64,000 bases of DNA, taken from positions 62,001 through 126,000 of the forward strand of contig DATMYR010000069.1 of the NCBI GenBank assembly GCA_035560815.1, in the 5' to 3' direction. The notes under the pieces were generated by a model. That model worked only from the letters and a program-made list of their open reading frames with translations, was not told the DNA's origin and did no database searches. The position numbers and the translations under genes are program-made. The stretch is from UBA5314 sp035560815 (GTDB lineage: Bacteria > Bacillota > Syntrophomonadia > Syntrophomonadales > Syntrophomonadaceae). Shown piece after piece: positions 8,799 through 17,179 of this stretch; position 1 is the first letter of the stretch; the number at the start of each line of letters is the position of its first letter.

Positions 8799-9470
8799 TT
8801 AGTTGGAGGCGTGTTCAACAGCGGCTGCTGTTACACATTTCTCTGTTAGTTCATCAAATGCTTTTTCTCTGAGTCTTTGCTTCTCGACAGGATTTATATC
8901 TTTGGATAAAGTACTGTCTACCTCATCATATAGCTTTTTCTGCAGATTCCCTACACTTAACATCTTCTGGTATCCTTTAATGGTAATCGAATCTGCAAAG
9001 AACTGATCAACGGTTTTGCCTGTACCATTAATGTATTCTAACATGAGATGTGAATTATCAGGTGCATTCTCTGGATCCTTAAGTGCGTTATTAGCTAATT
9101 GCTTCATTTCGTCAGCATATTTTTTCGCTTCCGCTTCAGTGGCTTCAACTCCCTGTCTCTGGGCTTCTTGATATTGAACCGTAAACTTTATAATGTTGTC
9201 TTCTACTTCATCATCTGTTACAGCATTATTTGAAAATTTCATCCTATCTTTTACACTATCGTACTCTTGCTTAGTAATAGGTACATGGTTTACCTTTAAT
9301 ATAATTTTGTCAGCATTTAAATCTTGCTTATTTTGCATTAAACGTTGGCCAAAATTGAAAAAAATAGATGATGCATCTGATTTGGCAAATCCCAGATACC
9401 CACACATATTGATTAATATAAGACTTACGATTAAAAAGGGTAACTTTTTTCCCAAGTATATTTTTTTCAG
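8799..9470 (-). CDS. Exported SurA/PrsA N-domain-like protein
   Basis: About 223 residues. A basic start and hydrophobic stretch (LPFLIVSLILINMCGYLGF) act as signal peptide or anchor. The remainder resembles the N-terminal chaperone domain of SurA/PrsA foldases (KVNHVPITKQEYDSVKDRM followed by charged helices). No parvulin isomerase domain follows, so it is probably a chaperone-only protein. The best ribosome site on this strand, AAGGAG (complement of 9481-9486), points to an unusual CTG start at 9470. The TTG at 9455 would lie 25 bases from it. The gene is AT-rich relative to its neighbours, which hints at separate ancestry. Function in surface protein folding is inference. Confidence 0.62.
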   Translation of the reverse strand: MKKIYLGKKLPFLIVSLILINMCGYLGFAKSDASSIFFNFGQRLMQNKQDLNADKIILKVNHVPITKQEYDSVKDRMKFSNNAVTDDEVEDNIIKFTVQYQEAQRQGVEATEAEAKKYADEMKQLANNALKDPENAPDNSHLMLEYINGTGKTVDQFFADSITIKGYQKMLSVGNLQKKLYDEVDSTLSKDINPVEKQRLREKAFDELTEKCVTAAAVEHASN

Positions 9471-9495
9471 GATTTCGTTTCTCCTTGATAATTAA

Positions 9496-9662
9496 TTATT
9501 TTGCTTGCCATGTGCCATTTGTCCAAAAGATATGTATAAATGTTGGATTCCATTCTGTTGGAGCAGTGTTGTTAAAATGTCACTGACTAGATACTACCGA
9601 AAAGGGTTTAGAGGCAATTCAATACCGATATCTTCAAGTGCTGTATACGTAAGGTGATACTT
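9496..9662 (-). pseudogene. Decayed coding remnant 1
   Basis: Two neighbouring frames on the minus strand give protein-like text without a start: KYHLTYTALEDIGIELPLN, then in another frame APTEWNPTFIHIFWTNGTW ending QAK and a stop at 9496. Stops and at least one frameshift interrupt them. I cannot name the family. The call rests only on protein-like composition. Confidence 0.3.
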
Positions 9663-9866
9663 CTAGTGCAAAAATTTGTAAACTAAAATAGAATGTTATA
9701 TAATTTCTGCAATGTATTATATTTCCACTCGCATCTTCCTGTTTCCTCCTGCTTAGAAAACCTATTAACACTATTAATTCATCATATTGGGAATATATAT
9801 GACAAAATTATTCATTAAATGTCGATAAAGTAAAGCCTAAAACGACTTTAATCGGAAAATCATGAA

Positions 9867-10080
9867 TTCACGAGGCGCGCGTAGCCATAGCGGTCATTGA
9901 TGTATCTAAACCGTAATCAGGAAGCCAAGTATATAGCTAGAATAGCTAGACCAAACCTGATGCCCCGTTGTCCAGTGTCGCTACACGACCCATACGGATG
10001 GCTTCTACTACCGACTGGTTAAGCCCATACAAATATGGTAGTTTATATTCGTGGAGTCCTGCATGAAACTCAGAGTGAAT
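9867..10080 (-). pseudogene. Decayed coding remnant 2
   Basis: The minus strand reads HAGLHEYKLPYLYGLNQSVV and EAIRMGRVATLDNGASGLV, then meets a stop at 9946-9948, a second stop, and then LPDYGLDTSMTAMATRAS. No start codon or ribosome site is present. The text reads like the middle of a real protein that has lost its ends. The family is not recognised. Together with remnant 1 and about 200 bp of AT-rich sequence between them (9663-9866, nothing seen), this fills the gap before the glycosyltransferase gene. Confidence 0.32.
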
Positions 10081-10184
10081 AAAATAGGATAACCGGGTTC
10101 ATAATGCAAGTAATCACACCCGTGTTGCCAGAAACCAATAAGTAAGCGGAATAATTTAAGAACATATACATTGAGGATGTGAGT

Positions 10185-12911
10185 ATGTACAAACTCTGGA
10201 AACAGATATTTAAATTCGGAATAACCGGGGTCGTAAACACCCTCGTTGATTTCGGGATTTTCAACTTGTTAATGCTGATCACCGGGATCTACAAGGGCTG
10301 GCCGGTTTTCGTCTTCAGTGCATTTAGCGTTGCTGTTGCCATTCTAAACAGCTATTTGATGAACCGCAAGTGGACATTCGATTCCCAAGAGGAACGCGTG
10401 GGTTTGGAAATGAGCCGTTTTTTGATGGTCTCTGTCGTAGGTATGTTCATTAACAGCTTAATGGCAGCCGGGGTGACGGCTTTGGGGAGCTGGGCACCGG
10501 TATCCATGTATCTGCTGCCCAACATCGGGAAAGGCCTGGGGGCCGTTTTTTCCGCAACCTGGAATTTCCTGGCTTACCGCTACTGGGTGTTTCGAACTGA
10601 TAGAAGTGAGCCCCCCCCTGCTGATGAATGGGAAGTGGTGGAACCCGGTTTATCTACGATCATCATACCAGCATATAATGAAGAAAAACGTCTGGAAAAC
10701 CGCCTTCATCAGCTTCTTCAGGGTCTGGATTTCCGGGCTGAAATTATCGTAGTGGATGATGGGAGCCGAGACGGAACCCTGCACCTCGTCAAACGTCTGG
10801 CTGGTCAGTTTCCATCGATACGCTGGATCAGTCATGAGAATAATCGCGGAAAAGGAGCCGCCGTTCAGACCGGGGTGAAAGCCGCCCGGGGCGAATATAT
10901 CATCTTCACCGATGCGGATCAGAGCTTTACCCTGGCCCATATTGCAAACATTCGAAAGACCCTGTTGGACGGACATCCGATTGCTATCGGCAGCCGGGAC
11001 AGCGCGTGGGGCCGCAGCGTGCAGGGAGAGTCGAGGCTGCGTAGATTTTTAGGCCGAACCTTCAACCTGTGCGTCCAGACTCTGCTCCTATATGGTATTC
11101 GAGACACCCAGTGCGGGTTGAAGGGATTCCGCTGGGAGGAGGCCCGGGATATCTTTGTCCGGCAGCGCATGGAGGGCTTTGCTTTCGATGTGGAGATCCT
11201 CGCCTTGGCCAGGGCTATGAATTATCAGATTAAACCGGTGCCGGTGCAGGTTGCATCCTGTACGGGATCAACTGTTAATCCTCTGATTTCACCCCTAAGG
11301 ATGGGTTTAGATGTGCTGCGGATAAAACTGGGGTTAATACTAAATACTTACGAACTGGACACCTGGACAGCCAGGTGGGTGCCGCTCGCTACCGGCAGCG
11401 CGTTATTTATTGCCGCCCTGCTGGCGCGCTTGCCCTGGTTGTGGACAGTGCCTCGATATATTGATGAACTACGCGAAGTGAATCTGGCCTATTCAATATT
11501 TTTAGGGACAGAGTGGCCCCTCCATAATGCGGGCCATGATATGGGTGCTTTGCATAATTACATACTGGCCGGGATTTTTAAGCTATTTGGCCCCAACATC
11601 CTCTGGCCGCGTCTTTATGTGGCGGTGACCGCCGCCTTGACGGTAGTGCTTATCTACCGTCTGGGTCTGCGTCTGTATGGACGATGGGCCGGACTTCTGG
11701 CTGCCGGCCTCCTATTAACCAATGGGATGCACATTCTCGTCACCCATATGGCCTGGGGAAATTGTACGACACCACTTTTTTTCGTACTGGCTTTACTGGC
11801 CATGGACAATACCCGGCAGCGGCAAAGTGGATTCTGGCTGCTGGCAACGGCACTTCTCTGGGCTGCCACCTTGCAGACCCACTCGTCCGTGGTTATTTAC
11901 ATCCTGGTAGCCTTTGTTTATGCCATGAGTAATGAATTCTATATGATGGCGAAACTGCGCTGGACCTGGTATTTGGGTGCTGTTCTAGTATTCTTAGCCG
12001 GGTACAGCAACATGATTTATTACAATATCGTCTCCGCGGGAGGGAGTATTGCCTGGTTGGGAAACAAGGGTTACGCGATGGAGCACAAGCCCGGGCTGCT
12101 TTCCTTCATAGACAATCTTGAGCAGATGTTCATAGAGTTAATTCGCAGTGTTAGTTCCGATTATTCAACGCATCCTCATCTATGGAACTACCTGACCCAT
12201 CCCTTTTTTGTATTGACAATTTTGCTTCTAGCCTGGGGGTGTTACCTGGCGATAAAGAAAAAACAATCTTTGCCCGTATGGATGCTGGTGGGAGGATTTC
12301 TCATCATGCCCTGGATTAATGCCCGGTATGCGTTTTATGTGACCACCCGCTACATCATGCCGCTAATTCTTTGCGCCATCTTGCTGGTGTCATTGGCGGT
12401 CGTCCAGCTGGTGGGGCTTATCCGGGAAAAGGTAAAAAACCCACGGCAGGTTACGATACCTGCGGTCGCGTTGGCGATGGTTCTGGTGATTGCCCAGTTC
12501 GTGCCCTATTATGACTATTGCAAACAGGCTCAGCCCACCAACCTTTCCAACCAGGCGGCCCTTGATGTCATGTCTATCGTGGACGCCAAGGATAAGGATG
12601 TCAAACTGGTCCTGGTAGACAAAACTTTGCCCCTGGAGAACCAACCTTTACCTGATCTGCTCAAGATCGATCGCAAGCCTTTCATCTTAATCCCGGGGGA
12701 CGGAGTCGAACCAACCAGCACCGACTGGCCTGAAGCTTTGGGGAAATACCAGCACAAGGACATACTAGCCATTGTCAGCCAGAACACCTATCAGCATATT
12801 AAAGACCAACTGTCAGGAGCCCAGGCCTACCCGGTAAGTTCCCTGGTAGCCTTCCCCCGGCCTGAGGATAGTCCCCGGATAGTATATGTTCTGGAAATAA
12901 AGGGTCAATAG
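10185..12911 (+). CDS. Three-domain GtrA / GT2 / PMT-type membrane glycosyltransferase
   Basis: A 908-residue fusion. Residues 8-140 are a GtrA-type four-helix domain (lipid-linked sugar flippase family). Residues about 155-390 are a family-2 glycosyltransferase of the DPM1 class, with VVDDGSRDGT near 191 and the metal-binding DAD at 243-245; such enzymes make polyprenyl-phosphate-hexose. Residues 395-760 contain about ten membrane helices of the GT39/GT83 (PMT/ArnT) type, followed by a soluble tail. One chain therefore appears to make, flip and use a polyprenyl-linked sugar. ATG 10185 has GAGG eight bases upstream; GTG 10179 is too close to it. The acceptor (protein, wall polymer or lipid) is unknown. 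Upstream DNA is degenerate. Confidence 0.86.
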   Translation: MYKLWKQIFKFGITGVVNTLVDFGIFNLLMLITGIYKGWPVFVFSAFSVAVAILNSYLMNRKWTFDSQEERVGLEMSRFLMVSVVGMFINSLMAAGVTALGSWAPVSMYLLPNIGKGLGAVFSATWNFLAYRYWVFRTDRSEPPPADEWEVVEPGLSTIIIPAYNEEKRLENRLHQLLQGLDFRAEIIVVDDGSRDGTLHLVKRLAGQFPSIRWISHENNRGKGAAVQTGVKAARGEYIIFTDADQSFTLAHIANIRKTLLDGHPIAIGSRDSAWGRSVQGESRLRRFLGRTFNLCVQTLLLYGIRDTQCGLKGFRWEEARDIFVRQRMEGFAFDVEILALARAMNYQIKPVPVQVASCTGSTVNPLISPLRMGLDVLRIKLGLILNTYELDTWTARWVPLATGSALFIAALLARLPWLWTVPRYIDELREVNLAYSIFLGTEWPLHNAGHDMGALHNYILAGIFKLFGPNILWPRLYVAVTAALTVVLIYRLGLRLYGRWAGLLAAGLLLTNGMHILVTHMAWGNCTTPLFFVLALLAMDNTRQRQSGFWLLATALLWAATLQTHSSVVIYILVAFVYAMSNEFYMMAKLRWTWYLGAVLVFLAGYSNMIYYNIVSAGGSIAWLGNKGYAMEHKPGLLSFIDNLEQMFIELIRSVSSDYSTHPHLWNYLTHPFFVLTILLLAWGCYLAIKKKQSLPVWMLVGGFLIMPWINARYAFYVTTRYIMPLILCAILLVSLAVVQLVGLIREKVKNPRQVTIPAVALAMVLVIAQFVPYYDYCKQAQPTNLSNQAALDVMSIVDAKDKDVKLVLVDKTLPLENQPLPDLLKIDRKPFILIPGDGVEPTSTDWPEALGKYQHKDILAIVSQNTYQHIKDQLSGAQAYPVSSLVAFPRPEDSPRIVYVLEIKGQ

Positions 12912-13081
12912 AATAGTACTCTGTTAACCCTACTATCTGCCTCGGGAGAGCTCTTCTACCCTGACATTCAACCGCTTTCACCAAAATCTTGCTAAATCCC
13001 CTTGTTTTTTTTTGAAATGGAAGGAATATTTACCCGGAACCCAGAATACTATACTCCATCAAGAAAGAGGGAGGTAGGTTT

Positions 13082-13573
13082 ATGTATAGTAGTGGAGACA
13101 GCGCCTTGGCAGTGTTTTTCGGAACAATGATGATAGTCGGAGTAATATTTGTTCTTATCGGCATCGCCATGTATGTACTCAAATCCATTGGAGTCATGAA
13201 ACTAGCTGACAAACGGGGACTGGAAAATTCATGGCTGGGATGGATACCCATTGCAGATCTTTATCTGCTCGGTACGATTGTTGGAGAGATGGACCTGTTC
13301 GGTTATAAGGTAACCAATCTGGCAATGGTGGCCCCTGGAGCGGCAGCCGGTTATTTTGTTTTGAGTTTTATACCCTTCATTAATTTCCTGGCAATGATCG
13401 CCTTTGCCATATTTATGGTTGTGTTCCTGTATAATCTCTACAAGATGTACTCGGACCAGGCTGTGCTCTATACCATTCTTTCAGTTATTGGCCTGGCAGC
13501 CATTTTCATCTTCCTAATTCGCGACAAAGAACCCCTAAACCAGGGCAACTACAGTCCTCCTAGCCAGTATTAG
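13082..13573 (+). CDS. Four-helix membrane protein of unknown function
   Basis: A 163-residue protein with four hydrophobic segments (about 13-35, 85-100, 100-125, 134-150). The loop ADKRGLENSWLGWIPIADLYLLG resembles the small family of integral proteins that carry a WxGWIPxAxxYxLG motif in Firmicutes, but I cannot assign a function. The ATG has a good GGGAGGT upstream. The C-terminal tail is short, polar and Pro-rich (NQGNYSPPSQY). It is monocistronic and closed by a bidirectional terminator. Confidence 0.72.
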   Translation: MYSSGDSALAVFFGTMMIVGVIFVLIGIAMYVLKSIGVMKLADKRGLENSWLGWIPIADLYLLGTIVGEMDLFGYKVTNLAMVAPGAAAGYFVLSFIPFINFLAMIAFAIFMVVFLYNLYKMYSDQAVLYTILSVIGLAAIFIFLIRDKEPLNQGNYSPPSQY

Positions 13574-13646
13574 AACAGGATCGGAAAGCGCACGGCAAGA
13601 CGATAATAACAATCTTCTGCTTTTTTGATAAAATTTCTACTGGCAC

Positions 13647-13678
13647 AAAAAAAATCCGGTTCTCCGGATTTTTTTTTG
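13647..13678. terminator. Bidirectional terminator
   Basis: AAAAAAAATCCGG - TTCT - CCGGATTTTTTTTT. The stem carries an A run on one side and a T run on the other, and it separates two convergent genes. Confidence 0.92.
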
Positions 13679-13685
13679 CCCTCGA

Positions 13686-15212
13686 TTACTCCTCTTTCAA
13701 GAGCCCCGGCCCGTTAAATGCTTCCGGGTTTAAGGAAGAACCCTGGGGTATGACATACCGCAGCGCACCTGAAGGACAATGGTCAATGGCCCGGATGATC
13801 TTTTCCGGATCGGCGCCTTTGAGGTTCACCCAGGGTCGCGCCTCAGGGTTAAACACATCGGCACGCCTGGTGAAACAATAGGTGTCATGATGGCAGAGCC
13901 CGGGATTCCAATATACCGTCAGGTCCGGGGATTCATAGCGCTTTATATAATCATTGGCCTTCAGGTCCAGGCGCGCTTTAATCGGGCGGGGCTCCAATTG
14001 GACCTCTACCATTTCATGGTCTGGGGACAGCAGAATCCTACCCATCTTCAGTCCCAGTGCGAAGGCCTTGCTTAAATCCTGGTCGGTGGGGTGGAATCGC
14101 ACTTTTAAACCGGGCAGCACCCGCATTCTCAGCATATGCAGGCGAGTCTGAATGTTGGGAACTGCTTCACCGCTCCACCCATAGGATCCAAAGGCAGCTG
14201 CCACGATATCAGCATGAGTAATGGGAGACAGGTGCCCGAGCAGGTCCCATATGGGCGGAAGAGCATCCCTGTTCAGGGTGGGTGAGCCGATGAAAAGCCC
14301 CTGAGCTCGATCAATTTCCTGTACTACCTGATCCAAAGGATCTACAACCAGGTCAAAGACTTTAATCTCAAAGTTTCCGGCAGCCTGCAGCCCCTTTTCT
14401 ACTTGCTCAGCCAGCATTTTTGTATATCCATAAGCCGACATATAGGCAACTACAACCCGGGGAACGGATTGGGCAGGGGGAGGGGAAGACCATTGCCGGT
14501 ACAAGTTGATATAGTAAGGGACATTACTGCGCAAGATAGGTCCGTGCCCTGGACAGATCATGTCAATCTCATAGTGCCCTAACTTGTCCAGAGCTTTGAT
14601 GACGTAGGGCTTAAAAGGACTCAGGATATGATCGAAATAGTAGCGGTAAGCTGGATTAAAATCGCCGGGAATTAGGTCATTGAAAAGCCGCTCATCGGAA
14701 AAATGGCATCCGAAGGAGTCGCATGTAAACAATAGGCGATCCTCATCGATGTATGTGTACATAGTATCCGGCCAGTGGAGGAACATAGCGCCTATAAACC
14801 GCAGGTTTTTGCCGCCTAAATCCAGGGTGCCCCGATTTCCTACCGCCAGGGTTTTGAAATTGGAGTTGCTCACTTGTTTCAGAAAATCCAGGGCTGTAGG
14901 GTGCGCAACCACGGTGAGATTTGGATTTAGCTCCAACAAGTGGGCCAAAGATCCGGCATGATCGGGCTCGCTGTGGTTCATGATCAGGTAGTCGATGCTA
15001 TGCAAAGGAACAATTTGTTCAATATTTTTCAAGTAAGAGTCAAAAAATGGCTCCTTAACCGTTTCTACGAGGGCAGTCTTATCCCGGCCTTGGATCAGGT
15101 AAGCATTATAGCTGGTGCCGTATTCGGTGCGCATGATCATATCGAAAACCCTTAATTCTGGATCCTGAACCCCCACCCAGTGAATGCCTTCTTTGATTTT
15201 AATGGGATCCAT
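13686..15212 (-). CDS. Flavodiiron protein (FprA type) with C-terminal FeS domain
   Basis: A 508-residue cytosolic enzyme of the class that reduces O2 to water (or NO to N2O), protecting anaerobes. The metallo-lactamase domain holds every diiron ligand: His80, Glu82, Asp84, His85, His146, Asp165 and His223. Residues 252-395 are a flavodoxin domain for FMN. An extra domain at 430-490 has Cys440, Cys446 and a terminal CPSGAL with Cys479, the pattern of the small divergent 4Fe-4S (Fer4_19) domain. Usual FprA proteins end near residue 400. The extra FeS domain could be a built-in electron entry site replacing rubredoxin, which is inference. Start ATG 15212 follows AGGAGG. The gene is monocistronic. 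Confidence 0.9.
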   Translation of the reverse strand: MDPIKIKEGIHWVGVQDPELRVFDMIMRTEYGTSYNAYLIQGRDKTALVETVKEPFFDSYLKNIEQIVPLHSIDYLIMNHSEPDHAGSLAHLLELNPNLTVVAHPTALDFLKQVSNSNFKTLAVGNRGTLDLGGKNLRFIGAMFLHWPDTMYTYIDEDRLLFTCDSFGCHFSDERLFNDLIPGDFNPAYRYYFDHILSPFKPYVIKALDKLGHYEIDMICPGHGPILRSNVPYYINLYRQWSSPPPAQSVPRVVVAYMSAYGYTKMLAEQVEKGLQAAGNFEIKVFDLVVDPLDQVVQEIDRAQGLFIGSPTLNRDALPPIWDLLGHLSPITHADIVAAAFGSYGWSGEAVPNIQTRLHMLRMRVLPGLKVRFHPTDQDLSKAFALGLKMGRILLSPDHEMVEVQLEPRPIKARLDLKANDYIKRYESPDLTVYWNPGLCHHDTYCFTRRADVFNPEARPWVNLKGADPEKIIRAIDHCPSGALRYVIPQGSSLNPEAFNGPGLLKEE

Positions 15213-15252
15213 ACGGCCTTCCTCCTCTTATTCTCGCGATATACTACTATTT

Positions 15253-15280
15253 GGAGGTGATGGCAAACGCCATCACCTCC
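15253..15280. repeat. 12-bp perfect hairpin
   Basis: GGAGGTGATGGC - AAAC - GCCATCACCTCC lies between the DUF5661-like gene and the flavodiiron gene (both minus strand upstream and downstream). There is no T run, so it could be a weak terminator or a processing site. On the minus strand its arms contain SD-like GGAGGTGATG. Confidence 0.55.
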
Positions 15281-15336
15281 GGGAAAAAGATATAATGGTC
15301 TGATCCTTTTTGTCTGGAAGCCGGCCTGAGAAAGGA

Positions 15337-15612
15337 CTATTCTTTTTTATCGAAGAAGGCCTCCGCTTCCTTTTCCATCTCTTCCAGTCGGATATAATAA
15401 TCCGGGAATTCGTTCAGGTGAGCCAGGGCGATTTTGGCAGTCATCACGGGATCATCGTTGGTGACATTGGTCAAGGGATCTACAGTACCGTGTTCCAATT
15501 CCACATCCATGCCGTCGCGAAACTGGTCTACATCAAAGCGCTGCCAGTCTACGCCAAGCATTTCTCCATATTTCCTGGCCTCTTCGATTGTAAAATGCTT
15601 TTTTTCGCTCAT
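15337..15612 (-). CDS. Small acidic protein, DUF5661-like
   Basis: 91 residues from ATG 15612. The earlier ATG at 15618 lies almost on the Shine-Dalgarno AAAGGAG and is less likely. The pattern FTIEEARKYGEMLGVDW, then FRDGMDVELEHGTVDP and TNDDPVMTAKIALAHLNEFP resembles a short family of unknown function (DUF5661) that is widespread in bacteria. The assignment is from memory of the motif and is tentative. The protein is soluble, with no cysteines and a helical C-terminus rich in Glu. It precedes the flavodiiron gene by 125 bp on the same strand, with a hairpin between. Confidence 0.68.
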   Translation of the reverse strand: MSEKKHFTIEEARKYGEMLGVDWQRFDVDQFRDGMDVELEHGTVDPLTNVTNDDPVMTAKIALAHLNEFPDYYIRLEEMEKEAEAFFDKKE

Positions 15613-15955
15613 AGACATTCTCCTTTCAGATGATCCTTTTATTTAAAGTACGTTTTTATCATTTCTCACTTCCAGTTTCTTCTATTATATTTCAATTTTC
15701 AAGCCCATTACCATTCTTTCCAGTGGGGAACAGACCAATCCCACACAGTTGTTGCTTCTCGACAAAAACTGTGTGCCGGGAGGCGCAATCTTTTGATAAA
15801 CTTAGGAAAATACCAAAAAGTCTATAAGATTTGGCTTTTTGGGACTGAGACTAATGAGCAACACTTACGATAATAATAAAGAATAGGCAGCTTGACCTTA
15901 TTTATCAGGATATCCTTATAGTGCGCGAGTAAATAATACTCGTCAGGAGAAGAAT
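15613..15955. other. Intergenic region with two inverted repeats
   Basis: No gene seen. CACACAGTT (15742-15750) pairs with AACTGTGTG (15767-15775), and CCAAAAAG (from about 15814) pairs with CTTTTTGG about 15 bases later. Either could be an operator or an mRNA hairpin in the divergent promoter region before the PilZ gene. No conserved riboswitch core was found. Confidence 0.4.
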
Positions 15956-16579
15956 ATGAATTTTCACGATAACCAGAAGATCAAGATTATCAATGAACAG
16001 AATGAATATTTTGCCTGCATTGATGTGGTTAACTCCAATGACATGTCGATCACGGTTTACGATGCGGTAGATGTTTTCAACCCGGGTGAAACGATTGTGA
16101 TTGAAGCAACTGGCAATGATGCTGTATACCTCTGTCAGACCACGGTTCTCAAGGCGGTTTCCGGGGCTCGTAACAGCAATTGTGTGTTGAGTATCCCCGA
16201 CACTTTCTCCCGGGTGCAGCGGCGCGAGTATATTCGCTTTCCTTCCCATATTGTCGTGCAGTTCCGGGAACCGGAGAACGAAACCTGGAGCCGGGGACTA
16301 ACCCAGGATATATCGGGAAATGGATTGAAATTATCCTCCAAGATTCCGCAGCAGATGGGCTCTTTATTAGAGCTTTCATTTACCTTGAAAACCAAGACAT
16401 CCACCCACTCGATTAAGAATATGGGCCAGGTGGTTAGGGAATACAAAGCCGTCAAGGGATATACTTATGGTATCTTGTTTGTAGACATGCCGCCAGCGGA
16501 GCGGGATAAAGTAGTAAAATATATTCTTTATGAATCGGTCAAGAAACGTTCACTAACTTCATTTCTCACCGGACCTTGA
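15956..16579 (+). CDS. PilZ domain c-di-GMP receptor (YcgR-like)
   Basis: A 207-residue protein with an N-terminal PilZN-type beta barrel (1-85) and a C-terminal PilZ domain (86-200). Both c-di-GMP binding motifs are intact: RxxxR as R90-E-Y-I-R94 and DxSxxG as D118-I-S-G-N-G123. YcgR-type proteins bind c-di-GMP and brake flagellar motility or alter exopolysaccharide. No flagellar gene lies within the window. The ATG follows AGGAGAAG. The protein is a likely effector for a cyclase such as the one at 1.7 kb, although the genes are 14 kb apart. Confidence 0.88.
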   Translation: MNFHDNQKIKIINEQNEYFACIDVVNSNDMSITVYDAVDVFNPGETIVIEATGNDAVYLCQTTVLKAVSGARNSNCVLSIPDTFSRVQRREYIRFPSHIVVQFREPENETWSRGLTQDISGNGLKLSSKIPQQMGSLLELSFTLKTKTSTHSIKNMGQVVREYKAVKGYTYGILFVDMPPAERDKVVKYILYESVKKRSLTSFLTGP

Positions 16580-16613
16580 TTTAATGACATTTCTCTCCTT
16601 TGGATATACTTAA

Positions 16614-16647
16614 ACCCGGCTGGTGGTAACAGCTGGGTCATTTTTTG
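16614..16647 (+). terminator. Rho-independent terminator
   Basis: ACCCGGCTG and CAGCTGGGT form a nine-pair stem with one G-U around GTGGTAA, followed by CATTTTTT, 35 bp after the PilZ gene. Confidence 0.82.
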
Positions 16648-16757
16648 CGTTTAGTAATAAGCGACTCACGCCGTCATTATTCATAAGCTGCTTCTAGCGG
16701 TTCATAAACAGGACCTTGACCGTGCAGAATAGAACCAAAAGAAGAGGGGGAAATAGC

Positions 16758-16949
16758 ATGCCCTGGATGCACGGCAATATTGAACTGGAAGATGGAAGCC
16801 GGTACAGCGGAGAGTTTATGATCAAGGAGGATGGTCAGATGGATTCTCTGTTTCGGCCCGATATGAATGAAGGATATGCCGATTCTGACGAGGATGAGCT
16901 GGTATCCGGCCAGGTCAATATGCGCAGTCCTTATCAGATTCCAGATTAA
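16758..16949 (+). CDS. Small acidic protein of unknown function
   Basis: 63 residues from ATG 16758, with AGAGGGGG eight bases before it; an upstream in-frame ATG at 16716 has no ribosome site. The sequence starts MPWMHGNIELEDGSRYSGEF and has an acidic middle (SDEDELV). I do not recognise the family. The EDGSRYSGEF segment reads like a single MORN-style beta hairpin, but one copy is not enough to call it. The ribosome site and codon use suggest a real gene. It has terminators or gaps on both sides and appears monocistronic. The 230 bp after it hold nothing recognisable. Confidence 0.55.
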   Translation: MPWMHGNIELEDGSRYSGEFMIKEDGQMDSLFRPDMNEGYADSDEDELVSGQVNMRSPYQIPD

Positions 16950-17179
16950 AATATGGTCTCAATATCCATACTCCTTGTTATTTGCCGGGGCGGGCCGCAG
17001 GCCTCCCCCGGTTTTCCGTTGCCGATCCCGATTGACCAATAGCATTTCGATGGAATTGCGTAAGCCTCTTCTTTTACTAGCACTGCCATGACAGAGTTGT
17101 AAAAATGTGATAATTTTAGATATGTTATAAGTTGGGCTGGCAGCCCGATTGATGTTGTTGAGAAGGATGCGATCTCCTT

